DNA of 64,000 bases, from positions 904,567 through 968,566 of the forward strand of contig NZ_JAFVME010000001.1 of NCBI RefSeq assembly GCF_018492665.1. Reading direction: 5' to 3'. Within the stretch, counting starts at the first letter, position 1, and every line of letters starts with the position of its first letter. This DNA is from Pedobacter sp. B4-66. Its GTDB lineage: Bacteria; Bacteroidota; Bacteroidia; Sphingobacteriales; Sphingobacteriaceae. The notes beneath the pieces were generated by a model. That model was not told where the DNA came from. It saw only the letters and a list, made by a program, of their open reading frames with translations, and did no database searches. Positions 17,121 to 25,176 of this stretch are shown here, in pieces. Both the position numbers and the translations under genes were made by a program.

Positions 17121-17267
17121 TTACTTAGTTTTTTGAGGTACCCAAATAAAATAAACCGGAACTTTCTTAATGTCCTTGGGCATCCCTGTAGATGATTTTC
17201 TCCAGCGTTTTTGCAATTCCGATGCAGATAGAGCCCTAAATTCCGGCGTTATTGATATACCCTTCAT
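17121..17267 (-). CDS. Possible small protein of 48 residues
   Basis: An open frame from ATG at 17267 to TAA at 17121 encodes MKGISITPEFRALSASELQK followed by RWRKSSTGMPKDIKKVPVYF and IWVPQKTK. The composition is soluble and basic with no low-complexity run, and the ORF fills the gap between two convergent or divergent neighbours. No Shine-Dalgarno sequence is present, which is normal here. I do not recognise the family. An AT-rich perfect inverted repeat lies 25 bases upstream of its start and could be its operator. It could also be non-coding. Confidence 0.4.
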   Translation of the reverse strand: MKGISITPEFRALSASELQKRWRKSSTGMPKDIKKVPVYFIWVPQKTK

Positions 17268-17291
17268 AAATCAGTAAAATTATATTTATTA

Positions 17292-17316
17292 AAATTACTA
17301 ATATTTTTAGTAATTT
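17292..17316. repeat. AT-rich 10-bp perfect inverted repeat
   Basis: AAATTACTAA and TTAGTAATTT flank the 5-base loop TATTT. It lies between the divergent 48-codon ORF and arsR. It could be an operator for either gene. As an RNA hairpin it has little GC and is unlikely to terminate transcription. Confidence 0.4.
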
Positions 17317-17437
17317 AAAAGCGTAATTTTCAATATCCTGATAATTAATCCTTACAGCTTTCGAATAAGCCCGCCATCCGATGAGAACAAGTGCACAGTC
17401 TTAGAAATGTCAGGATACGCTAATTTATTTAAAAAGA

Positions 17438-17473
17438 TTTTGTTTCGAACTCAATACATCGTAATATTGCGAT
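17438..17473 (+). promoter_or_regulatory. arsR promoter with overlapping ArsR-type operator
   Basis: A -33 box TTTTG at 17438-17442 is followed after 19 bases by TAATATTG at 17462-17469, one mismatch from TAnnTTTG. The -7 element lies inside the near-palindrome ATCGTAATATTGCGAT (17458-17473), so a bound repressor would cover the promoter. A second copy of the palindrome lies upstream of the next gene. The rest of 17317-17437 shows nothing recognisable. Confidence 0.6.
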
Positions 17474-17481
17474 ACATAATT

Positions 17482-17811
17482 ATGGGACTTACAAAAACAG
17501 AAATATTTACTGAAGAACAAAACCGCTTAGCGGTGATGCTAAAAGCTATGGCCCACCCTGCCCGCATTGCTATTTTGCAGCAAATTATTAAAACCAATGC
17601 CTGCATCTGTGGAGATTTAGTTGAAGAACTTGGGCTTGCACAGGCCACTATCTCTCAGCATTTAAAAGAACTGAAAACTGCAGGCATTATTCAGGGCACA
17701 ATTGAAGGCGTGAGTGTCTGTTACTGCATCAATCCAACAGTATGGAATGAACTTCAACAACAACTATCCGGGTTCTTTTCAACCTATGAATTAAAGACAA
17801 ACTGCTGTTAA
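17482..17811 (+). CDS. arsR: ArsR/SmtB-family metalloid-responsive repressor
   Basis: Starting at the ATG at 17482 the protein has 109 residues, normal for ArsR. An upstream frame from 17407 would translate through the operator and is rejected. It contains MLKAMAHPARIAILQQI, the metalloid-binding helix motif TNACICGDLVEELG with a C-x-C pair, and the helix-turn-helix LAQATISQHLKELKTAGII. It ends in a CC pair, a possible extra ligand. ArsR represses its own operon and is released by As(III) or Sb(III). The operator overlaps the promoter immediately upstream. Confidence 0.92.
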   Translation: MGLTKTEIFTEEQNRLAVMLKAMAHPARIAILQQIIKTNACICGDLVEELGLAQATISQHLKELKTAGIIQGTIEGVSVCYCINPTVWNELQQQLSGFFSTYELKTNCC

Positions 17812-17828
17812 AAAAATTTGCACCAATC

Positions 17829-17846
17829 AATCGTAATATTACAATT
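17829..17846 (+). promoter_or_regulatory. Second ArsR-type operator
   Basis: An 18-base near-palindrome (AATCGTAATATTACAATT, 16 of 18 positions symmetric) shares its core CGTAATATT with the site before arsR. It lies about 20 bases upstream of the DUF6428 ATG. No -33 box at normal spacing was found, so it may act on an internal weak promoter or as a roadblock. Confidence 0.5.
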
Positions 17847-17866
17847 AAATATTTAAATAAATTATC

Positions 17867-18436
17867 ATGAATACAACTGAATTAATCAACTGGCAAACAT
17901 TTAAAAGTAAGCTAAAGGAAAACCCAGAGCTTACTTTACAATTTCAGTACGCAGAAGATAAGTGGGTTGATGCTTCTTATCATATCACTGAAATTAAACA
18001 AGCTCCCATTGTATCTGTGGATTGCGGGGGTGTTATGAACACATGGACAGAAATTATAGTTCAACTTTGGGAACCATCCGTAAGAGATAGCGAAAGAGCA
18101 ATGCAGGTTAAAAAAGCGCTTTCTATTGTTGAACTTGTCGAAAAAAGCTTACCATTGAATCCACTGGCAATAGTAAAGATAGAATTCGGAAATTCTCAAT
18201 TTGATACCCGTCAGATGTACCCAGGAGAATTTATCATAGATAACGGAAACTTTATTGTCAACCTAAGTCCTGATTTTACCCAATGCAAAGCCATCAACAG
18301 AGGCGGAAGTTGTGGCACAACAGAAACAGGTGAAGAATGCTGTACTCCAGCTACTAAAGAAGAAAAACCAAAAATACAATTGATAAACTTTGCTGCTGAA
18401 GGTGCCACTTGCACTCCAGGTAGCGGTTGCTGCTAA
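17867..18436 (+). CDS. DUF6428 protein with cysteine-rich tail, arsenic operon
   Basis: The 189-residue protein has an N-terminal DUF6428 domain (LKENPELTLQFQYAEDKWVD, APIVSVDCGGVMNTWTEIIV, FIIDNGNFIVNLSPDFTQC). The final 60 residues carry cysteines in GGSCGTT, EECCTPA, ATCTPGSGCC. The paired cysteines are typical of thiophilic metal or metalloid binding. The gene sits between arsR and arsC with its own operator, so a role in binding or handing over As(III) is likely by context but not shown. There is no signal peptide. The overall family is annotated only as a domain of unknown function. Confidence 0.85.
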   Translation: MNTTELINWQTFKSKLKENPELTLQFQYAEDKWVDASYHITEIKQAPIVSVDCGGVMNTWTEIIVQLWEPSVRDSERAMQVKKALSIVELVEKSLPLNPLAIVKIEFGNSQFDTRQMYPGEFIIDNGNFIVNLSPDFTQCKAINRGGSCGTTETGEECCTPATKEEKPKIQLINFAAEGATCTPGSGCC

Positions 18437-18444
18437 TTAAAAAT

Positions 18445-18858
18445 ATGAAAAAGATACTTGTATTATGTACCGGCAACAGTTGCCGAAGCCAGATTGCTGA
18501 AGGCTACTTAAGATACTTTGCAAATAACAACGCAGAGATTTATAGTGCCGGAATAGAAACACATGGTGTAAATCCGAAAGCCATCGAGACCATGAAGGAA
18601 GATGGCATCGATATCTCATCACACACCTCCAACAACATCAATGAGTACATGGATATTGATTTTGATTACGTGATCACAGTGTGCGATAATGCTAAAGAAA
18701 GTTGTCCTTACTTTCCGACCAAAGCTCAGAAATTCCATTACAACTTCCCTGATCCGGCTAAAGCAATAGGAACTGACGAGGAAATCAAGGTGCAATTCAG
18801 AACTGTAAGAGAGATAATCAAACAGTACTCACAAGATTTTATAAAAACAAATATCTAA
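18445..18858 (+). CDS. arsC: Thioredoxin-coupled arsenate reductase
   Basis: A 137-residue protein of the low-molecular-weight phosphatase fold that reduces As(V) to As(III). The P-loop LCTGNSCRSQ contains nucleophile C8 and R14. The relay cysteines are C80 and C87 in VITVCDNAKESCPYFP, equivalent to C10/C82/C89 of the Staphylococcus pI258 enzyme. D103 in FPDPA is the expected general acid. The ATG at 18445 gives the canonical N-terminus MKKILVLCTG; a TTG upstream, inside the previous gene, is rejected. It begins 8 bases after the DUF6428 stop and 6 bases before acr3. Confidence 0.96.
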   Translation: MKKILVLCTGNSCRSQIAEGYLRYFANNNAEIYSAGIETHGVNPKAIETMKEDGIDISSHTSNNINEYMDIDFDYVITVCDNAKESCPYFPTKAQKFHYNFPDPAKAIGTDEEIKVQFRTVREIIKQYSQDFIKTNI

Positions 18859-18864
18859 TTATCA

Positions 18865-19926
18865 ATGTCCGCTACGAATTGCTTCCCGGCAACGGAAAGA
18901 AGAAAATTAAGCTTCCTCGACCGCTACTTAACTTTATGGATATTCCTTGCTATGGCTGTTGGTATTGGAATAGGATATTTGTTTCCATCTTCATCTACCC
19001 TTATCAATTCATTTTCCAGCGGGACTACAAATATTCCGCTGGCCATCGGATTGATACTCATGATGTATCCTCCCCTGGCCAAAGTTAAATATGAAAACAT
19101 GGGTAGGGTATTTAAAGACACTAAAGTGCTCTCGTTATCTTTGGTATTAAACTGGATTATAGGACCGATCCTGATGTTTATTTTAGCTATCGTTTTTTTA
19201 CACGATTATCCAGAATACATGGTGGGCTTAATCCTTATTGGCCTTGCCAGATGCATTGCGATGGTGGTTGTATGGAATGAACTTGCTGAAGGTGACAGAG
19301 AATATGCCGCTGGTCTGATTGCCTTAAACAGCATTTTCCAGGTTTTACTATACAGCGTATTCGCTTATATCTTTATCACTGTTTTGCCTCCTTTATTTGG
19401 ATTAAAAGGACTAGAAGTTAATATCACTATTGGACAGATTGCCGAAAGCGTAGCTATTTATCTCGGGATACCTTTTGCAATGGGTCTGATAACCCGCTAT
19501 GCATTAATAAAACTAAAAGGGGAAATCTGGTTTCAGACCAAATTTGTCCCGCTCATCTCCCCCATTACACTTATTGCATTGTTATTCACAATTGTGATCA
19601 TGTTTAGTTTAAAGGGTGATCTGATCATAAAGATCCCTATGGATGTACTACGAATAGCAATGCCATTAGTTATCTATTTTGTTATCATGTTCATCTTTAG
19701 CTTTCTTATGGGCAAATATCTGGGTGCTGATTATGCTAAAAATACAGCGATTGCATTTACTGCAACGGGCAATAATTTTGAACTGGCAATAGCTGTCGCA
19801 ATTGGAGTTTTCGGTATTAATTCCGGACAAGCATTTACAGGAGTAATAGGGCCATTAGTTGAGGTCCCGGCTCTTATTGCATTGGTAAATGTTGCTTTTT
19901 GGTTTAGGAACAAGTATTACACATAA
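18865..19926 (+). CDS. acr3: Acr3-type arsenite efflux permease
   Basis: A 353-residue inner-membrane protein with about ten transmembrane helices. It carries the Acr3 signature [20 protein letters not shown], including the essential cysteine C130. A second conserved region, [19 protein letters not shown], holds the glutamate typical of the family. It expels the As(III) made by ArsC. It is the last gene of the ars operon; its stop is 1 base from the convergent DeoR gene. Confidence 0.96.
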   Translation: MSATNCFPATERRKLSFLDRYLTLWIFLAMAVGIGIGYLFPSSSTLINSFSSGTTNIPLAIGLILMMYPPLAKVKYENMGRVFKDTKVLSLSLVLNWIIGPILMFILAIVFLHDYPEYMVGLILIGLARCIAMVVVWNELAEGDREYAAGLIALNSIFQVLLYSVFAYIFITVLPPLFGLKGLEVNITIGQIAESVAIYLGIPFAMGLITRYALIKLKGEIWFQTKFVPLISPITLIALLFTIVIMFSLKGDLIIKIPMDVLRIAMPLVIYFVIMFIFSFLMGKYLGADYAKNTAIAFTATGNNFELAIAVAIGVFGINSGQAFTGVIGPLVEVPALIALVNVAFWFRNKYYT

Positions 19927-19927
19927 A

Positions 19928-20683
19928 CTATTGCAACACCTTCACCCCTTCCTCCTCAATTTCCTTTTTCAGGTTAGGTTCCAGTTGAGTATCAGTAATT
20001 AAAAAGTCTATTGCTTTTAGTGTCTCAAATTTAACATAGGCATCTTTTCCAATCTTTGAAGAGTCGGTAAGTAAATAAACCCGCTCTGCATTCCTCAGAA
20101 AAGCCTTTGTTATTTGAGACTCCTTCTCACTATGAGCTGTTAAACCATTTTTTACGGATATACCATCCACCCCTACAAAAGCCTTCGTAGCATGATAGGT
20201 ATCGATGTGCTGAACTGCCATATCCCCATGTACAGCCCTACGTTCTTTATCCAGCTCACCTCCAATCAGATTAATGCTAATGCCAGGCGTATCTACTAGT
20301 TCAGCGACTATTGGCAGAGAATTGGTAATGATCTTTAGTCTGCTAAGCTTCTTTAAATGGGCGCACATTGCAAATACTGTACTTCCACAATCCATAAATA
20401 TCGTATCTCCATCTACCACATTCGCAGCTGCCACTTTACCTATTTCTTGCTTGCTCTCTACGTTGGCAGTTTGTTTTTTATTGAATGCAACCAATGGCAG
20501 ATTGTCCAGTTTCATTGCACCTCCATGTGTTCGCTGCAACACACCTTCTTCAGAAAGATCTTGCAAATCCCTTCTAACTGTTGCCGGAGATATTGATAAT
20601 TTCTCAGAGATCTCCATTACAGATAATGAATCAAACTCATCAAGTATCATTAAAATCTTTTTCTTTCTTTCCAGAAAACTCAT
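19928..20683 (-). CDS. DeoR/GlpR-family transcriptional regulator
   Basis: The 251-residue protein has an N-terminal helix-turn-helix (SVMEISEKLSISPATVRRDL, then LSEEGVLQRTHGGA) and a C-terminal DeoR sensor domain (GDTIFMDCGSTVFAMCAHLK, AFVGVDGIS, VYLLTDSSKIG). Such regulators respond to sugar phosphates. It is divergent from nudK across 51 bases, so it may regulate nudK or itself. TATTTTTG on the minus strand at 20711-20704 is a possible -7 element. The effector is unknown. Confidence 0.92.
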   Translation of the reverse strand: MSFLERKKKILMILDEFDSLSVMEISEKLSISPATVRRDLQDLSEEGVLQRTHGGAMKLDNLPLVAFNKKQTANVESKQEIGKVAAANVVDGDTIFMDCGSTVFAMCAHLKKLSRLKIITNSLPIVAELVDTPGISINLIGGELDKERRAVHGDMAVQHIDTYHATKAFVGVDGISVKNGLTAHSEKESQITKAFLRNAERVYLLTDSSKIGKDAYVKFETLKAIDFLITDTQLEPNLKKEIEEEGVKVLQ

Positions 20684-20734
20684 ATTAATAAATTACATTT
20701 GATCAAAAATAATCATTACCAATCACAATCAGTC

Positions 20735-21319
20735 ATGAATAACACTATAAATATTATTAAAGAAGAAATTTTATCAGATGACTGGTATGTTCTAAAGAAA
20801 ACCACATTCAATTTCTTGACAAAAAAAGGGATACAGGAAACATTAAGCAGAGAAACTTACGATCGTGGAAACGGAGCTACAATTCTACTGTATAACAAGC
20901 TTTTGCAAACAGTTATTCTCATTAAACAATTCCGCTTCCCTACTTATGTTAATGGCAATGTTACTGGAATGCTCATCGAAACATGCGCGGGTTTACTTGA
21001 TGAAAATAGTCCAGAGGAAGCCATTCGCAGAGAAACAGAGGAAGAAACAGGCTACGTATTATCCTCTGTTCAAAAAGTATTTGAGGTTTACATGAGCCCA
21101 GGTTCGGTTACTGAAAAACTATATTTCTTTATTGCTGAATACACTACAGATATGAAAACAAATGTAGGGGGTGGCGTAGAAGATGAAGATATTGAAGTAT
21201 TGAAAATACCATTTAATACCGCAATGCAAATGATCACAACAGGCGAGATTAAGGATGGAAAAACGATCATGTTACTTCAACATCTTGCACTTTCAAAAAT
21301 TATGGAGCCAGCTCCTTAA
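20735..21319 (+). CDS. nudK: NUDIX hydrolase, GDP-mannose pyrophosphatase NudK
   Basis: From the ATG at 20735 the protein has 194 residues, close to the 191 of E. coli NudK. It matches that protein through YDRGNGATILLYN, the Nudix box GLLDENSPEEAIRRETEEET, the following YMSPGSVTEKLYFFIAEY and GGGVEDEDIEVLKIPF. NudK hydrolyses GDP-mannose to GMP and mannose-1-phosphate. A TTG at 20699 would add 12 residues with no match and is rejected. The divergent DeoR gene may link it to sugar-phosphate control. Confidence 0.92.
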   Translation: MNNTINIIKEEILSDDWYVLKKTTFNFLTKKGIQETLSRETYDRGNGATILLYNKLLQTVILIKQFRFPTYVNGNVTGMLIETCAGLLDENSPEEAIRRETEEETGYVLSSVQKVFEVYMSPGSVTEKLYFFIAEYTTDMKTNVGGGVEDEDIEVLKIPFNTAMQMITTGEIKDGKTIMLLQHLALSKIMEPAP

Positions 21320-21328
21320 TGAATGAGC

Positions 21329-22444
21329 TTACAATTTTAGCGGAATCTTTTTACCTGTTTTAGCTGCAAGGTAAATAGCTTCTATAATTTTTAGATCCTT
21401 TAATGCCTCTTCCCCATTTACAGGCACAATCGGTTCTTTTCCTTCTAAAATAATGCCAGCCATTTCTTCCATTTGTACAGTTTGATGGGTAGTATGTGGT
21501 TGTGTTAACTCACCTTTATGCGTACGCCCTTTTATTGGCCCATAGCCCGTAGAAGGTTGCATTTCCGCAAAACCTTTTTCTCCTGACAAGAAAAATCGAT
21601 CAAGGTAATTGATGTTATAGCTCGACAAGTAAGAAGCTACTGCCCCTCCAGGAAACCCCATTTGGAACTGAATAGTTTCATCTACCCCTTCCTTAAATAT
21701 TTGAGGATTTGTTTTAGTTTCCTGTGCTGTTACCCACATCGGCTCTTCACCTATCATGTACCTAGAGCCATTAATGGCATAAATACCAATATCCATCATT
21801 GAACCACCACCTGCAAGTTGCTTATTCAATCGCCATTGGGTTGGATCACCTATTTTAAAGCCACATTGACCCTGAAAAAACATAACCTTCCCGAATTCAC
21901 CGGCACTCCTCATTCTGATAACCTCAAGTGTTTTGGGTTCAAAATGCATTCTATAACCAACTAGCAATTTCACATTCGCTTTTTTACAAGCATCAATCAT
22001 TTCTTGTCCTTCTTTAGGACTTATTGCCATTGGTTTTTCACAAATAACATGTTTTCCAGCTTTAGCAACACGAATTACCTGATCGTGATGCAGCGCGTTG
22101 GGAGTTATTACATAAACTGCATCAATATCGGGATTGTCCTTAATCTGATCAAAATTCTGATAGTTATAGCAGTTCTTCTCTGGAATAGCATACTTATCCT
22201 GCCAGTTCTTAATTTTAGAAGGAGTTCCACTAATAACACCTACCACTTTAGCTTTTACGCAAGACTGCATAGCATCGGCTACACGACTTCCATAACCACC
22301 TAACCCCATAATGGCAACGCGCAACACAGGCCCGTCGTAAGTTTCAGGTTTAATTAAGCTTTCTGCCCAGCCCGAAAGTGGCACAAAAGGTAAAACAATA
22401 GAAGAAAGTCCTATTTTCTGTAAAAAGTCACGACGTGAATCCAT
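21329..22444 (-). CDS. Tat-exported Gfo/Idh/MocA oxidoreductase
   Basis: From the ATG at 22444 the protein has 371 residues. It begins with a twin-arginine signal (MDSRRDFLQKIGLSS, R4-R5), so it is likely folded with its NAD(P) cofactor and exported to the periplasm. The Rossmann motif is VAIMGLGGYGSR (about 44-54) and the family EKP motif is at residues 136-138 (HVICEKPMAIS). The sugar-binding C-terminal domain is present. The substrate is probably a sugar or sugar derivative. An upstream start at 22492 would overlap ispG and hide the Tat signal, so it is rejected. It is convergent with nudK, with a 9-base gap. Confidence 0.88.
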   Translation of the reverse strand: MDSRRDFLQKIGLSSIVLPFVPLSGWAESLIKPETYDGPVLRVAIMGLGGYGSRVADAMQSCVKAKVVGVISGTPSKIKNWQDKYAIPEKNCYNYQNFDQIKDNPDIDAVYVITPNALHHDQVIRVAKAGKHVICEKPMAISPKEGQEMIDACKKANVKLLVGYRMHFEPKTLEVIRMRSAGEFGKVMFFQGQCGFKIGDPTQWRLNKQLAGGGSMMDIGIYAINGSRYMIGEEPMWVTAQETKTNPQIFKEGVDETIQFQMGFPGGAVASYLSSYNINYLDRFFLSGEKGFAEMQPSTGYGPIKGRTHKGELTQPHTTHQTVQMEEMAGIILEGKEPIVPVNGEEALKDLKIIEAIYLAAKTGKKIPLKL

Positions 22445-22467
22445 AATTGTGTTATTTAAAACACAAT

Positions 22468-24465
22468 TTACACATTTTTTACTTCTACCCAATTACCATC
22501 TTCTCTAATCAATTCAATCAGATCATCAAGTGCACGAGCAGAATTCACATTTTTCTTTACAACCTCTTTTCCACGATATAAGGTGATTTTATCGGGGCCA
22601 GTACCTACGTAACCATAATCGGCATCAGCCATTTCGCCGGGACCGTTTACAATACAACCCATAATACCTATTTTGATTCCTTTTAAATGATCGGTACGTG
22701 AACGGATAAGTTGAGTAGTTTCCTGAAGATCGAATAGTGTACGTCCGCAGCTTGGACAAGAAATATATTCAGTTTTGGAAATACGAGTACGAGTAGCTTG
22801 TAAAATACCAAAACTTGTAGTGTTAATTAATGATAAACTTATTGCTTCATCTGCACTGATCCATACACCATCACCAAGTCCGTCCGTAAATAAAGCGCCT
22901 AGATCCGTGGCTGCAAATAGCATCAGATCATCAGAATTAACACCTGGATATTCTCTTTTTATGATAACAGGAACTTGCACATTATTCTTTATTAAGGATA
23001 CAAAGAACTCTCTTTGGATAGCCATACCATGTGCAGCAGCTGTTTCTAATACCACAACAACGTTAGCTTGCAACTTAGAAAGGTCTTTATCAGTAGCCTC
23101 CTCAGCTTTTATACTAACAAGGTTTAAATATTCGTCTTTAATATCAGCGGCAATATATTCTTCAAATGAAAGTAAAGGATGGCAATTGTTCTTATCCTTT
23201 AAATTTAACCAGGTCTGATAATTGTAAATCTGCTTTAAATTCCCAGGAAAAGAGAATGAAGGCAATGCATCACCAAGATAAACCATATCAGTAGCCTGAT
23301 CGGCCATGTTATATTTATCTAATCCAGCACTATATTTATAACCAACTGATGTTAAAAAGTAAGGGTCTTTTAAGTTTTCTTTAGATACATCAACCATCAC
23401 TACAGGATGATGGTGACCGCCAATATGTTGTTCAGGTTCAGTATGTCTGCGATTGTATTCATAAGGATTATAAGGAAGGTCCTTAACAGTAATGCTTTCA
23501 GTTTGTCCAGCAATATTTGAATTTCCTTCACATAACAATGCTCGGGTTTCATACCTTAAAGCCAGTGCTTTTGCAACCGGAGCTTCAAATTCAGGATCTT
23601 CAGTTAGGGAAACTCTAATGGTGTCACCTAGTCCGTCTTCCAATAATGTTCCGATACCTACTGCCGATTTGATACGACCATCTTCTCCATCACCTGCCTC
23701 AGTTACTCCAAGGTGCAAAGGATAATTCATACCCTCTTTTACCATGGTTTCTACCAATAAACGGTATGCCTGAACCATGATCTGCGTATTACTGGCTTTC
23801 ATAGAGATTACCAGATTGTAATAATTCTGGTCTTCGCACATACGGATAAACTCCATTGCCGACTCAACCATCCCTCTCGGTGTATCGCCATAATGGCTCA
23901 TGATACGGTCGGATAATGAGCCATGGTTGGTACCAATGCGCATTGCCGTTCCATATTCCTTACAGATTTTTACCAGTGGTGTGAATTTCTTGTATATGCG
24001 ATCCAGCTCAGCCTGATAAGCTTGCTGAGTATATTCAATATTTTCGAAGCGTTTCTTATCTGCGTAATTTCCCGGGTTTACCCTTACTTTTTCAACAATA
24101 CGGGCCGCAGCTTCAGCAGCATTTGGCGTAAAGTGGATATCGGCAACCAAAGGCACATTATAGCCACGAAACCTTAGTTCTTTTTTAATATTAGCAAGAT
24201 TATCTGCTTCCTTCATACTTGGAGCAGTAATACGAACGTACTCGCAACCAGAGTTTACCATTCTAATGGTTTGCTCAACCGTACCTAAAGTATCCATGGT
24301 ATCGGTGGTAGTCATAGATTGGATACGGATTGGATTTAATCCTCCCATAGGGATATCCCCGATACTAACCTCTCTGGTTAGAAACCTTGAATACTGGGTT
24401 AAACTGTTACAATACCCGCCTTTTAACTCTTTCTGTAACGTGCTCTGATCAAATACTTTTTCCAT
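22468..24465 (-). CDS. ispG: 4-hydroxy-3-methylbut-2-enyl-diphosphate synthase, large two-domain form
   Basis: IspG (GcpE) is the [4Fe-4S] enzyme that converts methylerythritol cyclodiphosphate to HMBPP in the non-mevalonate isoprenoid pathway. At 665 residues it is the long form with a central insert (about residues 330-540) found in plants, Chlamydia and Bacteroidota. The N-terminal TIM barrel has PIRIQSMTTTDTMDT and VPLVADIHFTPNAA. The cluster ligands are C570 and C573 (ISCPSCGRTLFDL) and C604 (MGCIVNGPGEMADADYG), with E611. A TAnnTTTG element (TATCTTTG, 24490-24483) is present just upstream. Confidence 0.97.
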   Translation of the reverse strand: MEKVFDQSTLQKELKGGYCNSLTQYSRFLTREVSIGDIPMGGLNPIRIQSMTTTDTMDTLGTVEQTIRMVNSGCEYVRITAPSMKEADNLANIKKELRFRGYNVPLVADIHFTPNAAEAAARIVEKVRVNPGNYADKKRFENIEYTQQAYQAELDRIYKKFTPLVKICKEYGTAMRIGTNHGSLSDRIMSHYGDTPRGMVESAMEFIRMCEDQNYYNLVISMKASNTQIMVQAYRLLVETMVKEGMNYPLHLGVTEAGDGEDGRIKSAVGIGTLLEDGLGDTIRVSLTEDPEFEAPVAKALALRYETRALLCEGNSNIAGQTESITVKDLPYNPYEYNRRHTEPEQHIGGHHHPVVMVDVSKENLKDPYFLTSVGYKYSAGLDKYNMADQATDMVYLGDALPSFSFPGNLKQIYNYQTWLNLKDKNNCHPLLSFEEYIAADIKDEYLNLVSIKAEEATDKDLSKLQANVVVVLETAAAHGMAIQREFFVSLIKNNVQVPVIIKREYPGVNSDDLMLFAATDLGALFTDGLGDGVWISADEAISLSLINTTSFGILQATRTRISKTEYISCPSCGRTLFDLQETTQLIRSRTDHLKGIKIGIMGCIVNGPGEMADADYGYVGTGPDKITLYRGKEVVKKNVNSARALDDLIELIREDGNWVEVKNV

Positions 24466-24514
24466 GACTTGCTAATGTGCTACAAAGATAAAGATTATGT
24501 TTATAACTCTAATG

Positions 24515-25135
24515 TCAGATCAATCGGTCTTTTATAACCAATGTATCAGCTGCCAAATCATGAAAACATTGTTGTTTCTTATTCAGAAAGCTATATAAAT
24601 AGCCAAAAAAGCATGGAGCTACAGATAGTATCTTAGCAGCATTTCGGCCATAAGCATTGTTTAAACTGATCCTATTTCCACCAAGGTCTGTAACCTTGAT
24701 ATTAAGCAAGCGCTTACCGATAGTAGCTTGCTTATCAGACGCTTCAGCAATACTACTATAAATGAATTTAGCAATAGAGATAAGCGGTAATCCCGCTAGG
24801 GCGACCATTATCCGCTGAGTTTTCTCTTCTATAAAGATGAAACTGAGGAGTACCAGCAACACATAAGCAAGTGTTAAGAAAAAATAATCTATAACTGAAG
24901 CAAGTAAGCGCTGATCAAAGGAAGCAAAGTATTGAGGTGCGGTCTTTTGAAAGGTAAAACCAAGAAGCTCACGCAGTTCTTGCAACTCGTGAGCTTCTTT
25001 ATAATCATCCATCCCTGGCTTCCTGATAAAAGTTTCAGGCCGGATATTTAGTGACTTTAATTGTTCTAATTGATATGGGCCTTCCGGCTTCCCGTTTATT
25101 ACAACGGTATATTCAATTTCATTCTTAATTTCCAT
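24515..25135 (-). CDS. RDD-family membrane protein with GYF-like N-terminus
   Basis: From the ATG at 25135 the protein has 206 residues. A TTG at 25171 would add 12 residues and nearly reach the previous gene. The N-terminal 60 residues (NGKPEGPYQLEQLKSL, then RPETFIRKPGMDDYK) resemble a GYF_2-type domain. The rest is an RDD domain with the family pattern FDQRLLASVIDYFFL and SDKQATIGKRLLNIKVTDL, and three or four transmembrane helices. RDD proteins are poorly understood membrane proteins. It follows the PspC and LiaF-like genes on the same strand. Confidence 0.82.
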   Translation of the reverse strand: MEIKNEIEYTVVINGKPEGPYQLEQLKSLNIRPETFIRKPGMDDYKEAHELQELRELLGFTFQKTAPQYFASFDQRLLASVIDYFFLTLAYVLLVLLSFIFIEEKTQRIMVALAGLPLISIAKFIYSSIAEASDKQATIGKRLLNIKVTDLGGNRISLNNAYGRNAAKILSVAPCFFGYLYSFLNKKQQCFHDLAADTLVIKDRLI

Positions 25136-25176
25136 TCTAAGAGTTAGCTTCTCGCATTTTAAATGCGACAAATCAG

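Noticed and set aside
17407..17481. Longer ArsR start adding 25 residues
   Set aside because: The added codons cover the promoter and palindromic operator, and the ATG at 17482 gives the normal family length.
17121..19926. Arsenic operon as a mobile island
   Set aside because: No integrase, transposase, tRNA, direct repeats or visible change in base composition at its borders.
22445..22492. Longer start for the Gfo/Idh/MocA protein
   Set aside because: It overlaps ispG and would bury the twin-arginine signal, which begins properly at 22444.
22775..24448. Several plus-strand frames inside ispG
   Set aside because: They are antisense to a strongly conserved Fe-S enzyme gene and show no domain of their own.
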